This document shows positions 33,905-42,844 of a stretch of DNA of 64,000 nt, piece by piece (position 1 is the stretch's first letter; each line of letters starts with the position of its first letter). The DNA is taken from positions 62,001 through 126,000 of the forward strand of contig NZ_VFWX01000010.1 of the NCBI RefSeq assembly GCF_006442965.1, read 5' to 3'. Origin of the DNA: Mesorhizobium sp. CU3. GTDB lineage: Bacteria > Pseudomonadota > Alphaproteobacteria > Rhizobiales > Rhizobiaceae. Under the pieces are notes generated by a model. The model was not told the origin of the DNA. It ran no database searches and worked only from the letters and a program-made list of their open reading frames with translations. A program made the position numbers and the translations under genes.

Positions 33905-35875
33905 ATGATCCGCAAATTCCTCAGTGACAAGCGAGGCAATTATGCCTTGATGACAGCCATCACGATGGTGCCATTGCTTGCTGCCGTGGGGCTGGCTGTC
34001 GATTACACCGAGCTGGTGCGCCAGCGGCAGGAAACGCTCAATGCGCTCGACGCCGCGGGCATGGCCACCGCACAACAGATTGTGGCCGGGGTCAGCGACG
34101 CCGACGCTAAAGCCTATGCAAAGTCTTTTTTCGAGGCCAATCTCAGGCACGTCCCTCCGGCAAACACCGTCCTCACGGTTACGTTGCCCAACAACAATAC
34201 CGGCGGCGGCACGTTGGTCCTTCAGGCGGCGTTGAAATACCAGCCCATAATCATGCCGGCCGCGGCAATGCTGCTCGGCGGCCAGGCGGGCGCGACCGAG
34301 GTTAATGTCACGGCACGATCCGAGATTCGCCTTAAGAACACGCTGGAAGTGGCGCTGGTGCTCGACAATTCCGGCTCGATGTCGACCCTGGGTTCGGGAA
34401 CCGGGCAGAAGCGCATTGATCTGCTCAAGAACGCAGCCGCGCAGTTGGTCAACACGCTGACACTGCAGGCCCAGCAAATGAAGCAGATTACCAAGCCGGT
34501 GCAGTTCTCCCTGGTGCCGTTCTCTGCCTCGGTCAATGTCGGACCTACCCATGACGGGGACGATTGGATGGATCAGGATGGCATCTCACCGGTCCAGCAC
34601 GAGAATTTCGACTGGTCGACCATGACGCAGGCCAATTCTCCGTTTGGCGCGTCCAAATATGTCGAGAAGGTCAACGGCGTCTGGTACAAACGCGGTGCCG
34701 ATTGGGGCGACAGCAAGGACGAACCGGCAACACGCTTCAGTCTTTATGCCGACATGACCGTGGAGTCGGGGCGCGAGGAAGTGCCCAATTCGAAGCAATA
34801 CATTTGCGACAAGTACGACAAGAAGGGCAAATGCAGCTCGGGCCACTGGACCGATCCCGAATACGTCTACACGACCAGCCGCTATGCGAGTTGGCAAGGC
34901 TGTGTCGAAGCAAGGCCGTATCCATACAACAACGACGACACGACCCCGACAACCGCCACTCCGGGGACGCTGTTTGTGCCGATGTTCGCCCCGGACGAAC
35001 CTGGTACGCTGTGGCGCGACTTCAACCGCGACGGCACGAATGATGTCACCAGCGTGAGCTACGGATATGACAACAACTGGTGGGCAGACTGGCCCAATTC
35101 TCCCAATCCGACCGCTACCCAACGCCAGACCGATATGCGGAAGTATTTTCTGGTGAAGCCTTATGGCTCGACTTCCGCCAGTTCCGGCGATGGTCCGAAC
35201 GCGGCCTGCACCACCAATCCGATCACGCCGCTCAAGGACGTCACGGTAACGGCCCAGAAACAGGCACTGATCGACGCCATCAACGCCATGGCGCCGACCG
35301 GAAACACCAACGTGCCGGAGGGCCTTGCCTGGGGCTGGCGGACGCTCTCCAGCAACGAACCTTTTACCGAAGGTCGATCGAACGCGGAGAAAGGTAACGA
35401 CAAGGTGGTGATCGTGCTCACCGACGGCGCCAACACCTATAGTGCGATCAGCGACGCCAGCTATGCCAACAACCGCTCCACCTATGCCGCTTATGGCTAT
35501 ACCGGCTTGGTCAACGCGGCCGTGAGCAGCGTCACGCGCCTGTTCATGAACACGACCAGTTCCGTGCCGAAGACGACCTATACGGACGCCAACTATACGG
35601 CTGCCCTCGATGAGCAGATGCAATCGCTATGCGCCAACGCCAAGGCGGCGGGGATCATGGTGATGACAGTGTCGCTGGATCTGGTCGACTCCAAGGCCGA
35701 TGAGAAGAAGGCCATGGCCGCGCTCAAGGCTTGCTCGTCGGACTCGCGCTTTCGCAAGGATCCGACCGACCCGAGCAAGCCGGCGAAGCTGTTCTGGAAC
35801 TCGACCGGCGCCACCTTGTCGGACGACTTCAAGGCGATCGGCAACGAACTGTCGAACCTGCGCATCGTCAGTTGA
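33905..35875 (+). CDS. TadG-like pilus-assembly protein with von Willebrand factor A domain (copy 1)
   Basis: 656 residues. The N-terminal RGNYALMTAITMVPLLAAVGLAVDY is a TadE/TadG-type anchor (Flp-pilus pseudopilin-like helix). A split vWA domain follows: MIDAS start VLDNSGSM near residue 158 and the strand VVIVLTDGANTY near 510. A roughly 190-residue insert between them carries conserved cysteines and SWQGCVEARPYPYN. It is probably exposed to the periplasm or the cell surface. No tad secretion genes lie nearby. A paralogue follows 199 bases downstream. Confidence 0.88.
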   Translation: MIRKFLSDKRGNYALMTAITMVPLLAAVGLAVDYTELVRQRQETLNALDAAGMATAQQIVAGVSDADAKAYAKSFFEANLRHVPPANTVLTVTLPNNNTGGGTLVLQAALKYQPIIMPAAAMLLGGQAGATEVNVTARSEIRLKNTLEVALVLDNSGSMSTLGSGTGQKRIDLLKNAAAQLVNTLTLQAQQMKQITKPVQFSLVPFSASVNVGPTHDGDDWMDQDGISPVQHENFDWSTMTQANSPFGASKYVEKVNGVWYKRGADWGDSKDEPATRFSLYADMTVESGREEVPNSKQYICDKYDKKGKCSSGHWTDPEYVYTTSRYASWQGCVEARPYPYNNDDTTPTTATPGTLFVPMFAPDEPGTLWRDFNRDGTNDVTSVSYGYDNNWWADWPNSPNPTATQRQTDMRKYFLVKPYGSTSASSGDGPNAACTTNPITPLKDVTVTAQKQALIDAINAMAPTGNTNVPEGLAWGWRTLSSNEPFTEGRSNAEKGNDKVVIVLTDGANTYSAISDASYANNRSTYAAYGYTGLVNAAVSSVTRLFMNTTSSVPKTTYTDANYTAALDEQMQSLCANAKAAGIMVMTVSLDLVDSKADEKKAMAALKACSSDSRFRKDPTDPSKPAKLFWNSTGATLSDDFKAIGNELSNLRIVS

Positions 35876-35893
35876 ACGAAAGCAATCGAACGA

Positions 35894-35928
35894 GGCGCCC
35901 CTCCGCCATCGGGCGGGCGCCCTTGTTT
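35894..35928 (+). terminator. Intrinsic terminator between the two TadG-like genes
   Basis: GC-rich hairpin (GGCGCC...CCGCC-ATCG-GGCGG-GCGCC) followed by CTTGTTT, 18 bases after the first gene's stop. It suggests the two paralogues are transcribed separately. Confidence 0.65.
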
Positions 35929-36074
35929 GCGCGCAATGCCGCAAGGCGCCAGATTGGTTAGCGCTCGGTGAAACCAGGGGCGCGCAATCGAGCGGTTTCC
36001 CACACCGGTCCTTCAGCGTTTTGTGAAACTGTGATTCCGACAGCAAATCCGCCGGCGGGGGCCGCTTACCTGAA

Positions 36075-38048
36075 ATGCGTGAATTCTGGCGTCACTTCTG
36101 CCGCGACCGGCGCGGCAACTATGGCCTGATGACGGCGATCGCCATGGTGCCGGTGATGGGCGCGGTGGCCATAGCCGTCGACTATAGCGAGCTCAGTCGC
36201 GAGCGACAGATGGTGCTGAACGCGCTCGACGCCGCGAACTTCGCCGCCGCGCGACGGCTTGCCGAAGGGGCGACCGACGATCAGATCAGAGCTTACGCGG
36301 TCGATTTCTTCAACGCCAACCTCAACAATATCGACCCCGCAAATGTGTCGGTCAGTGTCACGCTACCTACCAGTCAAGCGGGCGGCGGCCTGCTCACCAT
36401 GAGCGCGACGCTGAACTATCGTCCTTACTTCTATCCGTCGTCGGCGCTGCTGGTCGGCGCTTCGACCGTCGATGCGAACAAGTCGGTCAAGCTCGACATG
36501 GACTCTCAGGTGCGGCTGAAGAACACGCTGGAAGTGGCGATGGTGCTCGACAATTCCGGCTCGATGACCACGAAGGGCACCGGTTCCGGCCAGAAGCGCA
36601 TCGACCTGCTGAAACAGGCAGCAAAGCAACTGGTCGACACGCTGGCGCAGCAGGCGGCGCAGATCAAGCAGATCGACAAGCCGGTGCAGTTCAGCCTCGT
36701 GCCGTTCGCGGCGTCCGTCAATGTCGGAACGCAAAACGACGACGCCTCCTGGATGGACATTTACGGGCTATCGCCGGTCGCCAACGAGAATTTCGACTGG
36801 TCGACGCTCAGCGCCGCCAATAAATATGCGCAGAAGGTCGGCGGCATCTGGTACAAGAAAGGCAGCGGCTGGGGCACGACGGAAAACCAGGTGCTGAGCC
36901 GCTTCTCGCTCTATCGCGACATGCAAGTGGTCACCAGCCACGAGCGCATCGTCAGCAGCAAACGCGTCGTCTGCGACGAGTACCGCTCGAACAACACCTG
37001 CAAGCGCAGCCACAACGAATACGATTACAACGACACTTACGGGCCGTTCGCCAGTTGGCAGGGCTGCGTCGAGGTGCGGCCATACCCCTACAATGTCGAC
37101 GACACGCCGGCCTCCGGCGGACCGAACAACACCGGCATCGGCGTCGGCGATCCGGCCACGATGTTCGTGCCGATGTTCGCGCCGGACGAGCCTGGCAATC
37201 ACTGGAAGGTGACACAGGATCCGGACGAGCCGAACCCGGTGACCTATGGCGCCGCCAACAGCTGGTGGAACGACGACCCGTCGAGCACCACCGGCAAGAC
37301 CAGACAGTCGAACATGGCCAAATATTTCATGCCGCGGCCGATCGATGCGCCGACGCTGAGCACAGGGGCCGGCCCCAACTACAGCTGCACCACGACGCCG
37401 ATCACGCCGCTTACCGACGTCACCAACGCCGACGGGTTGGCTGCGATCAAGGCAGCGATCGACCTGATGCAGCCGAACGGCAACACCAACGTGCCGGAAG
37501 GCATGGCCTGGGGCTGGCGCACCGTCTCCAGCAGCCCACCTTTCACCGAGGGCCGGCCGGAAACCGAGCGTGGCAACGACAAGGTGGTTATCGTGCTCAC
37601 CGACGGCGAGAACACCTATTCGACCGTGAGCCCCGACCCGGCCGGCAACAAGTCGACCTATGCCGCCTACGGCTATACCGGCGTCGGCTACAACGGCACG
37701 TCGGTGACGCGCCTGTTCGGCGGCACCTCCTCGGCCATCGGCCAGTTCAACTACTCGTCGAGCAATTACACCGCGGCGATGAACGAGCAGATGGCGAAGT
37801 TGTGCGACAACGCCAAGGCCGGAAAGATCATGTTGATGACGGTGGCGCTCGACATGTCGTCAACCGATTCGGATGACGTCAAAGCCATGAACGCGCTGAA
37901 AAGCTGCTCGTCCGACTCGCGTTTCCGCAAGGACCCGACCGACGCCAGCAAGCCGGCCAAGCTGTTCTGGAACGCCACCGGCGCGACGCTGTCGGACAAT
38001 TTCAAGGAAATCGCCAACGAGCTGTCGAACCTGCGCGTGGTCGGGTAG
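36075..38048 (+). CDS. TadG-like pilus-assembly protein with von Willebrand factor A domain (copy 2)
   Basis: 657 residues, colinear with the upstream paralogue along its whole length. It has the same anchor (RGNYGLMTAIAMVPVMGAVAIAVDY), MIDAS start (VLDNSGSM), SWQGCVEVRPYPYN and VVIVLTDGENTY segments. The inserts differ most: the segment around the first cysteine pair and the 330-380 region diverge, including the loss of a few residues here and gain there. The pair looks like an old tandem duplication whose copies have diverged. The function is probably cell-surface adhesion or pilus assembly, by family. Confidence 0.88.
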   Translation: MREFWRHFCRDRRGNYGLMTAIAMVPVMGAVAIAVDYSELSRERQMVLNALDAANFAAARRLAEGATDDQIRAYAVDFFNANLNNIDPANVSVSVTLPTSQAGGGLLTMSATLNYRPYFYPSSALLVGASTVDANKSVKLDMDSQVRLKNTLEVAMVLDNSGSMTTKGTGSGQKRIDLLKQAAKQLVDTLAQQAAQIKQIDKPVQFSLVPFAASVNVGTQNDDASWMDIYGLSPVANENFDWSTLSAANKYAQKVGGIWYKKGSGWGTTENQVLSRFSLYRDMQVVTSHERIVSSKRVVCDEYRSNNTCKRSHNEYDYNDTYGPFASWQGCVEVRPYPYNVDDTPASGGPNNTGIGVGDPATMFVPMFAPDEPGNHWKVTQDPDEPNPVTYGAANSWWNDDPSSTTGKTRQSNMAKYFMPRPIDAPTLSTGAGPNYSCTTTPITPLTDVTNADGLAAIKAAIDLMQPNGNTNVPEGMAWGWRTVSSSPPFTEGRPETERGNDKVVIVLTDGENTYSTVSPDPAGNKSTYAAYGYTGVGYNGTSVTRLFGGTSSAIGQFNYSSSNYTAAMNEQMAKLCDNAKAGKIMLMTVALDMSSTDSDDVKAMNALKSCSSDSRFRKDPTDASKPAKLFWNATGATLSDNFKEIANELSNLRVVG

Positions 38049-38074
38049 GCCGCCGTCCGCAATTTTCAACACTG

Positions 38075-38090
38075 GCGCAAAAGCTTGCGC
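38075..38090 (+). other. Short hairpin after the second TadG-like gene
   Basis: GCGCAA-AAGC-TTGCGC, perfect 6-bp stem, 26 bases after the stop codon. It has no T-run, so it is only a weak terminator candidate. Confidence 0.35.
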
Positions 38091-38151
38091 AGTCATGCTT
38101 CTTGCGGCCGACAGACGTCCATGGTGAGTGTCCGGACAACCGGAGACCCCG

Positions 38152-38784
38152 ATGCCCGACGCCGCCAACCATCTGACCTTCGCGCTGATCTGCCTCGGCA
38201 TGGTGCTGACGCCGGGGCCGAACATGATCTACCTGATCTCGCGTTCGCTGTCGCAAGGGCCGAAGGCCGGGCTGATCTCGCTGGGCGGCGTGGCGCTCGG
38301 CTTCCTGTTCTATGTCGTGTCGGCGGCCTTCGGCATCACCGCGCTCATCTTCGCCGTGCCCTTTGCCTATGACGCGCTGCGCTTTGCCGGCGCGCTCTAT
38401 CTGTTGTGGCTGGCCTGGCAGGCGCTGAAGCCCGGTGGGCGCTCGCCCTTCCAGGTGCGAGAACTGCCGAGGGACAGGCCGCGCAAGCTGTTCGTCATGG
38501 GGCTGATGACCAACCTGCTCAATCCGAAGGTGGCGGTGCTCTATCTGTCGCTGCTGCCGCAGTTCATCAACCCGGCCAAAGGCCATGTTTTGTCACAGCT
38601 TCTGGTGCTCGGCGTGACGCAGATCTCGATCAGCCTGACCGTCAACGCCATCATCGCGGTGACCGCCGGCTCGATCGCGACCTTCCTGGCCGGACGGCCG
38701 TTCTGGCTGGTCGTCCAGCGCTGGATGATGGGTACGGTGCTGACCGCGCTGGCGCTCAAGATGGCGACTGAGGCGCAGCGATAG
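38152..38784 (+). CDS. LysE family translocator
   Basis: 210 residues with about six helices. The N-terminal ICLGMVLTPGPNMIYLISRSLSQGPKAGLISLGGV is the LysE/RhtB signature (TPGPN), and MGLMTNLLNPKVAVLYLSLLPQF is the second family motif. It probably exports an amino acid or derivative. A CGGAG lies about 7 bases before the ATG. No regulator is adjacent. Confidence 0.93.
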   Translation: MPDAANHLTFALICLGMVLTPGPNMIYLISRSLSQGPKAGLISLGGVALGFLFYVVSAAFGITALIFAVPFAYDALRFAGALYLLWLAWQALKPGGRSPFQVRELPRDRPRKLFVMGLMTNLLNPKVAVLYLSLLPQFINPAKGHVLSQLLVLGVTQISISLTVNAIIAVTAGSIATFLAGRPFWLVVQRWMMGTVLTALALKMATEAQR

Positions 38785-38785
38785 G

Positions 38786-38921
38786 GTGCGTTGAGATTCA
38801 AGTGAGGCCGGCCTGCGAATGATGCTTTCTGCGCTTCCGGTGCTCACGTACTTCAGTACGCTCCGCTCCGGTTCTCGACAGCCATCATTCTCGACTCGGC
38901 CTGACCTGAATCTCAACGCAC
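38786..38921. repeat. 136-bp inverted-repeat element
   Basis: Terminal arms of 25 bases (38786-38810 and 38897-38921) match at 23 positions; GAATGATG arms follow inside, and the centre is the hairpin CGTAC-TTCA-GTACG. It fills the gap between the convergent LysE and DUF2189 genes. It has no open frame. It looks like a MITE or a rhizobial palindromic element and may stop transcription in both directions. Confidence 0.75.
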
Positions 38922-38943
38922 GCCGGGGCAAACCGTCAGAACC

Positions 38944-39768
38944 CTACATCGGCCGGCGTGCCGGTCGGATCTGCTCCGGCTCGACCACCTTGCGGTAGAG
39001 ATGCCAGGTCGCGTGGCCGAGGATCGGCATGACGATGGCAAGGCCGGCAAACAGCGGGATCGAGCCGATCACCAGAAGCACGGCGACGGTGAGGCCCCAG
39101 AGCGCCATCTGCAGCGGGTTGGCCATGACGGCGCGCGCGGACGTCTCGATCGCCGAGACGGCGCCGACATCGCGGTCGAGCAGCAGCGGGAAGGCAATGA
39201 CGGTGGTGGCCAGGGCGACGACGGCGAAGACGAAGCCGACGGCATTGCCGACGAGGATCAGCGTCCAGCCCTTGCCGGTGGTCAACACGTCGCGCAGGAA
39301 AGTGCCGACGGAAGCCGGCGGCTCGGTTCCGAACAGGCTGGTGTAGAGCGACTGGGCGGTGAACAGCCAGAGCAGGAACAGCGCGAACAAAAGGATGCCG
39401 ATGACCGCGATGGAAGGCAGTGCCGGCGAGCGCCGAACGTCGAGCGCATGGCGCCAATGGGTGTCCATGCCGAGTTCGCGCCGCCGGCTGATCTCATAGA
39501 GGCCGATGGCCGCGAACGGGCCGATCAGCGCAAAGCCGGACATCAACGGATAGACGAGCTGGATGGCGTTGGAGCCGGATGTCCATTGCGTCAGGATCAG
39601 GCCAACGATGGGGTAGACCAGACACAGGAACACATAATGCGAGGGCTTGGCCCAGAAATCCTCGGCGCCGAGCCTCAACGCATCGCGGAGATCCGCGGTA
39701 GTGATGCGGCGCACCGTGGGCTGCACATGCATCCCTTGCGCGTCCGCCATGACATGAAAACTGGCCAT
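38944..39768 (-). CDS. DUF2189 domain-containing membrane protein
   Basis: 274 residues with about six helices. The N-terminal ITTADLRDALRLGAEDFWAKPSHYVFLCLVYPIVGLIL and the following PLMSGFALIGPFAAIGLYEISRRRE are typical of DUF2189. The function is unknown; members are polytopic inner-membrane proteins. The ATG at 39768 is chosen because the GGAGG site is 6 bases upstream, whereas an ATG at 39774 abuts it. The gap 39769-39936 contains nothing that I can support. Confidence 0.9.
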   Translation of the reverse strand: MASFHVMADAQGMHVQPTVRRITTADLRDALRLGAEDFWAKPSHYVFLCLVYPIVGLILTQWTSGSNAIQLVYPLMSGFALIGPFAAIGLYEISRRRELGMDTHWRHALDVRRSPALPSIAVIGILLFALFLLWLFTAQSLYTSLFGTEPPASVGTFLRDVLTTGKGWTLILVGNAVGFVFAVVALATTVIAFPLLLDRDVGAVSAIETSARAVMANPLQMALWGLTVAVLLVIGSIPLFAGLAIVMPILGHATWHLYRKVVEPEQIRPARRPM

Positions 39769-39936
39769 AACCATCCTCCGTTTGCCGGCGCATTCCATGC
39801 GCCTGATCAAAGCGGGCGGTCATCGCCTGAGGATGGCCGCCCCCTGGCTGCCACTTCAAGAACGGCGGCATGATAACCGATCTTCCGCGAAAAGTCGCCG
39901 TATCACGCGATTTTCATCGGTGGAGCCTCGAAAAGC

Positions 39937-40335
39937 CTATCCGGGCGCGTTGAAGACCGCCTCGAGGCGATGGCCGTCCGGATCGATGACGAAGGCGGCA
40001 TAATAATGCGGGCCGTAATCGGCGCGCAGACCCGGCCGGCCATTGTCGTTGCCGCCATGGGCGAGTGCCGCCGCATGGAACTTCGCGACGCATTCGCGGT
40101 CCGGCGCGGCAAAGGCCAGATGAAATCCGAGACCGGGTGCGCGCTGGCCTTTCGGACGGAACTTCAGCGCCAGCTTGTCGCCGCCGCCGGGCAGGCCATA
40201 GCCGACCGCCTGGTCGGGCTCGCCCGGCCGAAGATCATCCCAGACGCGGACATAGCCGAGCGGCGCCAGCGCCGCATCGTAGAAGGCGGCAGCGCGTTCG
40301 ATGTTCGAAACGCCGAGGGAGATGTGATGCAGCAT
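39937..40335 (-). CDS. VOC family protein (glyoxalase/bleomycin-resistance fold)
   Basis: 132 residues. It starts MLHHISLGVSNIERAAAFYDAALAPLGY, the first beta-alpha-beta-beta-beta module with its metal-binding His. The second half has GLGFHLAFAAPDRE and FVIDPDGHRLEAVF, supplying further ligands (His, Glu). It may be a lyase, dioxygenase or resistance protein; no substrate can be assigned. Single gene, divergent from the CAP protein gene. Confidence 0.88.
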   Translation of the reverse strand: MLHHISLGVSNIERAAAFYDAALAPLGYVRVWDDLRPGEPDQAVGYGLPGGGDKLALKFRPKGQRAPGLGFHLAFAAPDRECVAKFHAAALAHGGNDNGRPGLRADYGPHYYAAFVIDPDGHRLEAVFNAPG

Positions 40336-40432
40336 TTGTGAGCCCCGCCAGAGAATCGGCCACGAAGGTGGCCAATGGCGATTTTGGCCACCCTGCCCGG
40401 CAAAAGCCATGATCGCCGGTATCAGAGGCCGG

Positions 40433-40939
40433 ATGAGCATCATCGATATTCGCCCCGACCAACTCAACCGCCGTTCGCTGCTGACAGCGGCTGGACTGGC
40501 AGCGCTAGCCGGCATCGCCGCCTGCAGCACGGTCACCGTGCCCACCGGCGAAGGCGCCGGCGTTTCGTCCTCCGCCACAGCGACGCTGGCCGGCATCCGC
40601 AGCTCCGCCGGACTGCCCGCACTGACGCCTGACACGCAGCTCGAGCAAGCAGCACTCCAGCAGGCCGGCTACATGGCCTCGCGCGAGCGCATGAGCCATA
40701 CCACCGGCTGGGGCAAGGATTTCGCCTCGCGCATGAAGGGCAATGGCGTGCGCGGCGCGGCGGCCGAAAACATCGCCGAGGGCCGCTTCGATCAGCAGAA
40801 GCTGTTCGACATCTGGATGCACTCGGCCGGCCATCGCCGCAACATGCTCGACCCGGACTTCAGCCGCTTCGGCCTCGCCTATGTGCGCGACGGCCGCGAT
40901 CCCGCCCTGCGCTACTGGGCGCTGGTGCTCGGCAGATAA
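40433..40939 (+). CDS. CAP (SCP/PR-1) domain lipoprotein
   Basis: 168 residues. The N-terminus has RRSLLTAAGLAALAGIAACS, a twin-arginine-like stretch with a lipobox (IAAC). The CAP domain follows, with HTTGW, AAAENIAEG and WMHSAGHRRNMLDPDFSRFGLAYV, which includes the conserved His and Glu. It is probably periplasmic and membrane-anchored. The start MSIIDIRP is preferred over an ATG at 40409 because of AGAGG just upstream. Function unknown in bacteria. Confidence 0.88.
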   Translation: MSIIDIRPDQLNRRSLLTAAGLAALAGIAACSTVTVPTGEGAGVSSSATATLAGIRSSAGLPALTPDTQLEQAALQQAGYMASRERMSHTTGWGKDFASRMKGNGVRGAAAENIAEGRFDQQKLFDIWMHSAGHRRNMLDPDFSRFGLAYVRDGRDPALRYWALVLGR

Positions 40940-40977
40940 GATCGAGGAGCCGCCGCTTGCGGGCGGCTCGAAAAATA

Positions 40978-41703
40978 TCATCCGCCGCGCAGTTCTTCGG
41001 CGTGCGCCTTGGCGAAGGCGGCCAAGCTGTCGAAGCGAAAATCCACCTTCGGCAGGTCGCCCGGGTGCATGGTGGCGCCAAAGCCCTCATCCGCATGCCT
41101 GCGATAGATCCAGCACGATTTCAGACCGATGCGGCTGGCGGGAACATGATCGTGGAACATGCTCTCGGCAGTGTGCAGAATCCGGCCCTTCGCGACGCCC
41201 AACGCCTCGAGCTTCTCCAGCATGTAATTGAAGTTGCGGTCGGACGGCTTGTAGGAGCCGATATCCTCGGCCGTGTAGACCGCGTCGAAATCCACGCCGA
41301 GCTTCTTGTTGCTGAACGAAAAGCTCGTGTTGTCGACGTTGGAAAGGATGATCAGCCTATAGTGCTGCTTGAGATATTGCAGGGCCTGCGCTGAATCGGC
41401 AAAGGCCGGCCAATCCTTCACGCTTTCGCCGTAGGCGACGCACTCTTCCCGGGTAACGCCGACGCCCCATTCCTCCGCAAGCCGCTTGTAGACGATCTGC
41501 AGAAGATCGCTGTAGCGCTTTTCGGGCGTCCATTTCTGCTGGCTGGACTCGTGCCGGGCGTGCGCCTCCAGTATCTCGTTGCGGCTCATGCCGCGGCCAA
41601 CCCTCTCGATCAGCGGCCTCAGGCCGTCGATCATCCCGGATTCCCAGTCTATGAGGGTTCCGTAGCAGTCGAAGGTCAGCGCCTGGAAATCTGTCAGCTT
41701 CAT
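40978..41703 (-). CDS. Haloacid dehalogenase, type II
   Basis: 241 residues. HAD motif I is FDCYGTLIDWE (nucleophile Asp), motif II IILSNVDN, motif III SYKPSDRNF (Lys) and motif IV region ILHTAESMFHDHVPASRIGLKSCWI. Characterised members hydrolyse L-2-haloacids; many are phosphatases. Its start overlaps the stop of the EamA transporter gene (ATGA), so exporter and enzyme form a unit, probably under the divergent LysR regulator. Confidence 0.92.
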   Translation of the reverse strand: MKLTDFQALTFDCYGTLIDWESGMIDGLRPLIERVGRGMSRNEILEAHARHESSQQKWTPEKRYSDLLQIVYKRLAEEWGVGVTREECVAYGESVKDWPAFADSAQALQYLKQHYRLIILSNVDNTSFSFSNKKLGVDFDAVYTAEDIGSYKPSDRNFNYMLEKLEALGVAKGRILHTAESMFHDHVPASRIGLKSCWIYRRHADEGFGATMHPGDLPKVDFRFDSLAAFAKAHAEELRGG

Positions 41704-42638
41704 GTGTTCAACTCCTTGACGTCCATGATTGGATCAATTCCGGCCCGCGATGTCGCGCTTCGCGACGAGGTGAGCCAGACCCCGAGAAGCGTCACGGCAA
41801 GGCCGAGGAACATCGCCACCGAAAGCGGCTCATTAAACAGCGACCAGCCCCAGAGCATCGTCACCGGCGGGCTGAGATAGATCACGCTGCTGACTTGGGC
41901 GACGCTGTAAAGGCGCAGGCTTGCGTAGTAGATGCCGTAGCAGAAGAAGGTCGAAAACAGCACCAGCCAGGCGATGCCGAACTCGAAGCGGCCATCAAGA
42001 TGCGGCGCCAGCCCGCCGTTCCATGCGGCGCAGAGCGCAAAGAGGGTCGCCGCGGTCAGGCATTGGATGCACAGGGTCTGATGGATGGGCATATCGATCG
42101 CCCCCATCCGCTTCTGCACCACCGTTGCAAGGGCAAAGACGAGCATGGCGCCGACCGTCAGGACATAAGCCCAGGGCGGGGCCGTGCCGAGCGTCAGGCT
42201 GTCGAGCGAGACGATGAGCACGCCGATCGCCCCCAGAGCCGTTCCGATCCATTGCCTGCCGCTCAGACGCTGACCCAGAAGCGGTTGCGACAGGGCCGCG
42301 ATGGCGAGAGGGACAAGATCGGAGATCAGTGCGACGAGGCCTGTCGGCACGCGTTGGCCGATGGCAAGCGCGAATCCGCCCAGATAGAGAAACATCATCG
42401 CGACGCCGAACATCATCTGCCGCAGCAGGGCGCGCACGCCGATGCGCGGCCCGATCAGCAGGGCAAACGGCAGGAGAAGCAATCCGGAGACCAACGTGCG
42501 CCAGAACAGGACCAGCATGACATCCGCATTCTCGCTGGCGAAGCGGATGCCGACAAAGCCGGAGCTCCAACTCACGACCAGGGCCATCGCCATGATCGGC
42601 CATAGGAGTGGATGGGCCTTGTTGTGCAGGAACGGCAT
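41700..42638 (-). CDS. EamA (DMT) family transporter
   Basis: 312 residues with ten membrane helices in two EamA repeats (ALVVSWSSGFVGIRFASEN in the first; IYYASLRLYSVAQVSSVIYLSPPVTMLWGWSLFNEPLS in the second). It should export or import a small metabolite. It is translationally coupled to the type II haloacid dehalogenase and divergent from a LysR regulator across a 206-base gap containing a LysR-type box. Start MPFLHNKAH. Confidence 0.93.
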   Translation of the reverse strand: MPFLHNKAHPLLWPIMAMALVVSWSSGFVGIRFASENADVMLVLFWRTLVSGLLLLPFALLIGPRIGVRALLRQMMFGVAMMFLYLGGFALAIGQRVPTGLVALISDLVPLAIAALSQPLLGQRLSGRQWIGTALGAIGVLIVSLDSLTLGTAPPWAYVLTVGAMLVFALATVVQKRMGAIDMPIHQTLCIQCLTAATLFALCAAWNGGLAPHLDGRFEFGIAWLVLFSTFFCYGIYYASLRLYSVAQVSSVIYLSPPVTMLWGWSLFNEPLSVAMFLGLAVTLLGVWLTSSRSATSRAGIDPIMDVKELNT

Positions 42639-42735
42639 GAGCTCTCTTTTCCCGGCGTCCACGCGTTCCAAAGGCGGATCGCAGCCAACCCGGTGCAGAC
42701 ATATGGCGGCGCAAATGCCACTTTGCACATGACAA

Positions 42736-42756
42736 ATTTCGATATGTTCATGAAAT
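42736..42756. promoter_or_regulatory. Candidate LysR-type regulator binding box
   Basis: ATTTC, 11 bases, GAAAT: a perfect dyad of the T-N11-A type, 109 bases before the LysR ATG and 98 bases before the EamA gene start. Position and form fit autoregulation of the LysR gene and control of the divergent transporter. Confidence 0.65.
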
Positions 42757-42844
42757 GGTCGTTGTCGTTGGCATGATTGATTGCCGACAGCGAGATTCTG
42801 CGTCAGAAATTGGCGTGTTGTTTTTGCAATTAATAGGATTTGTC

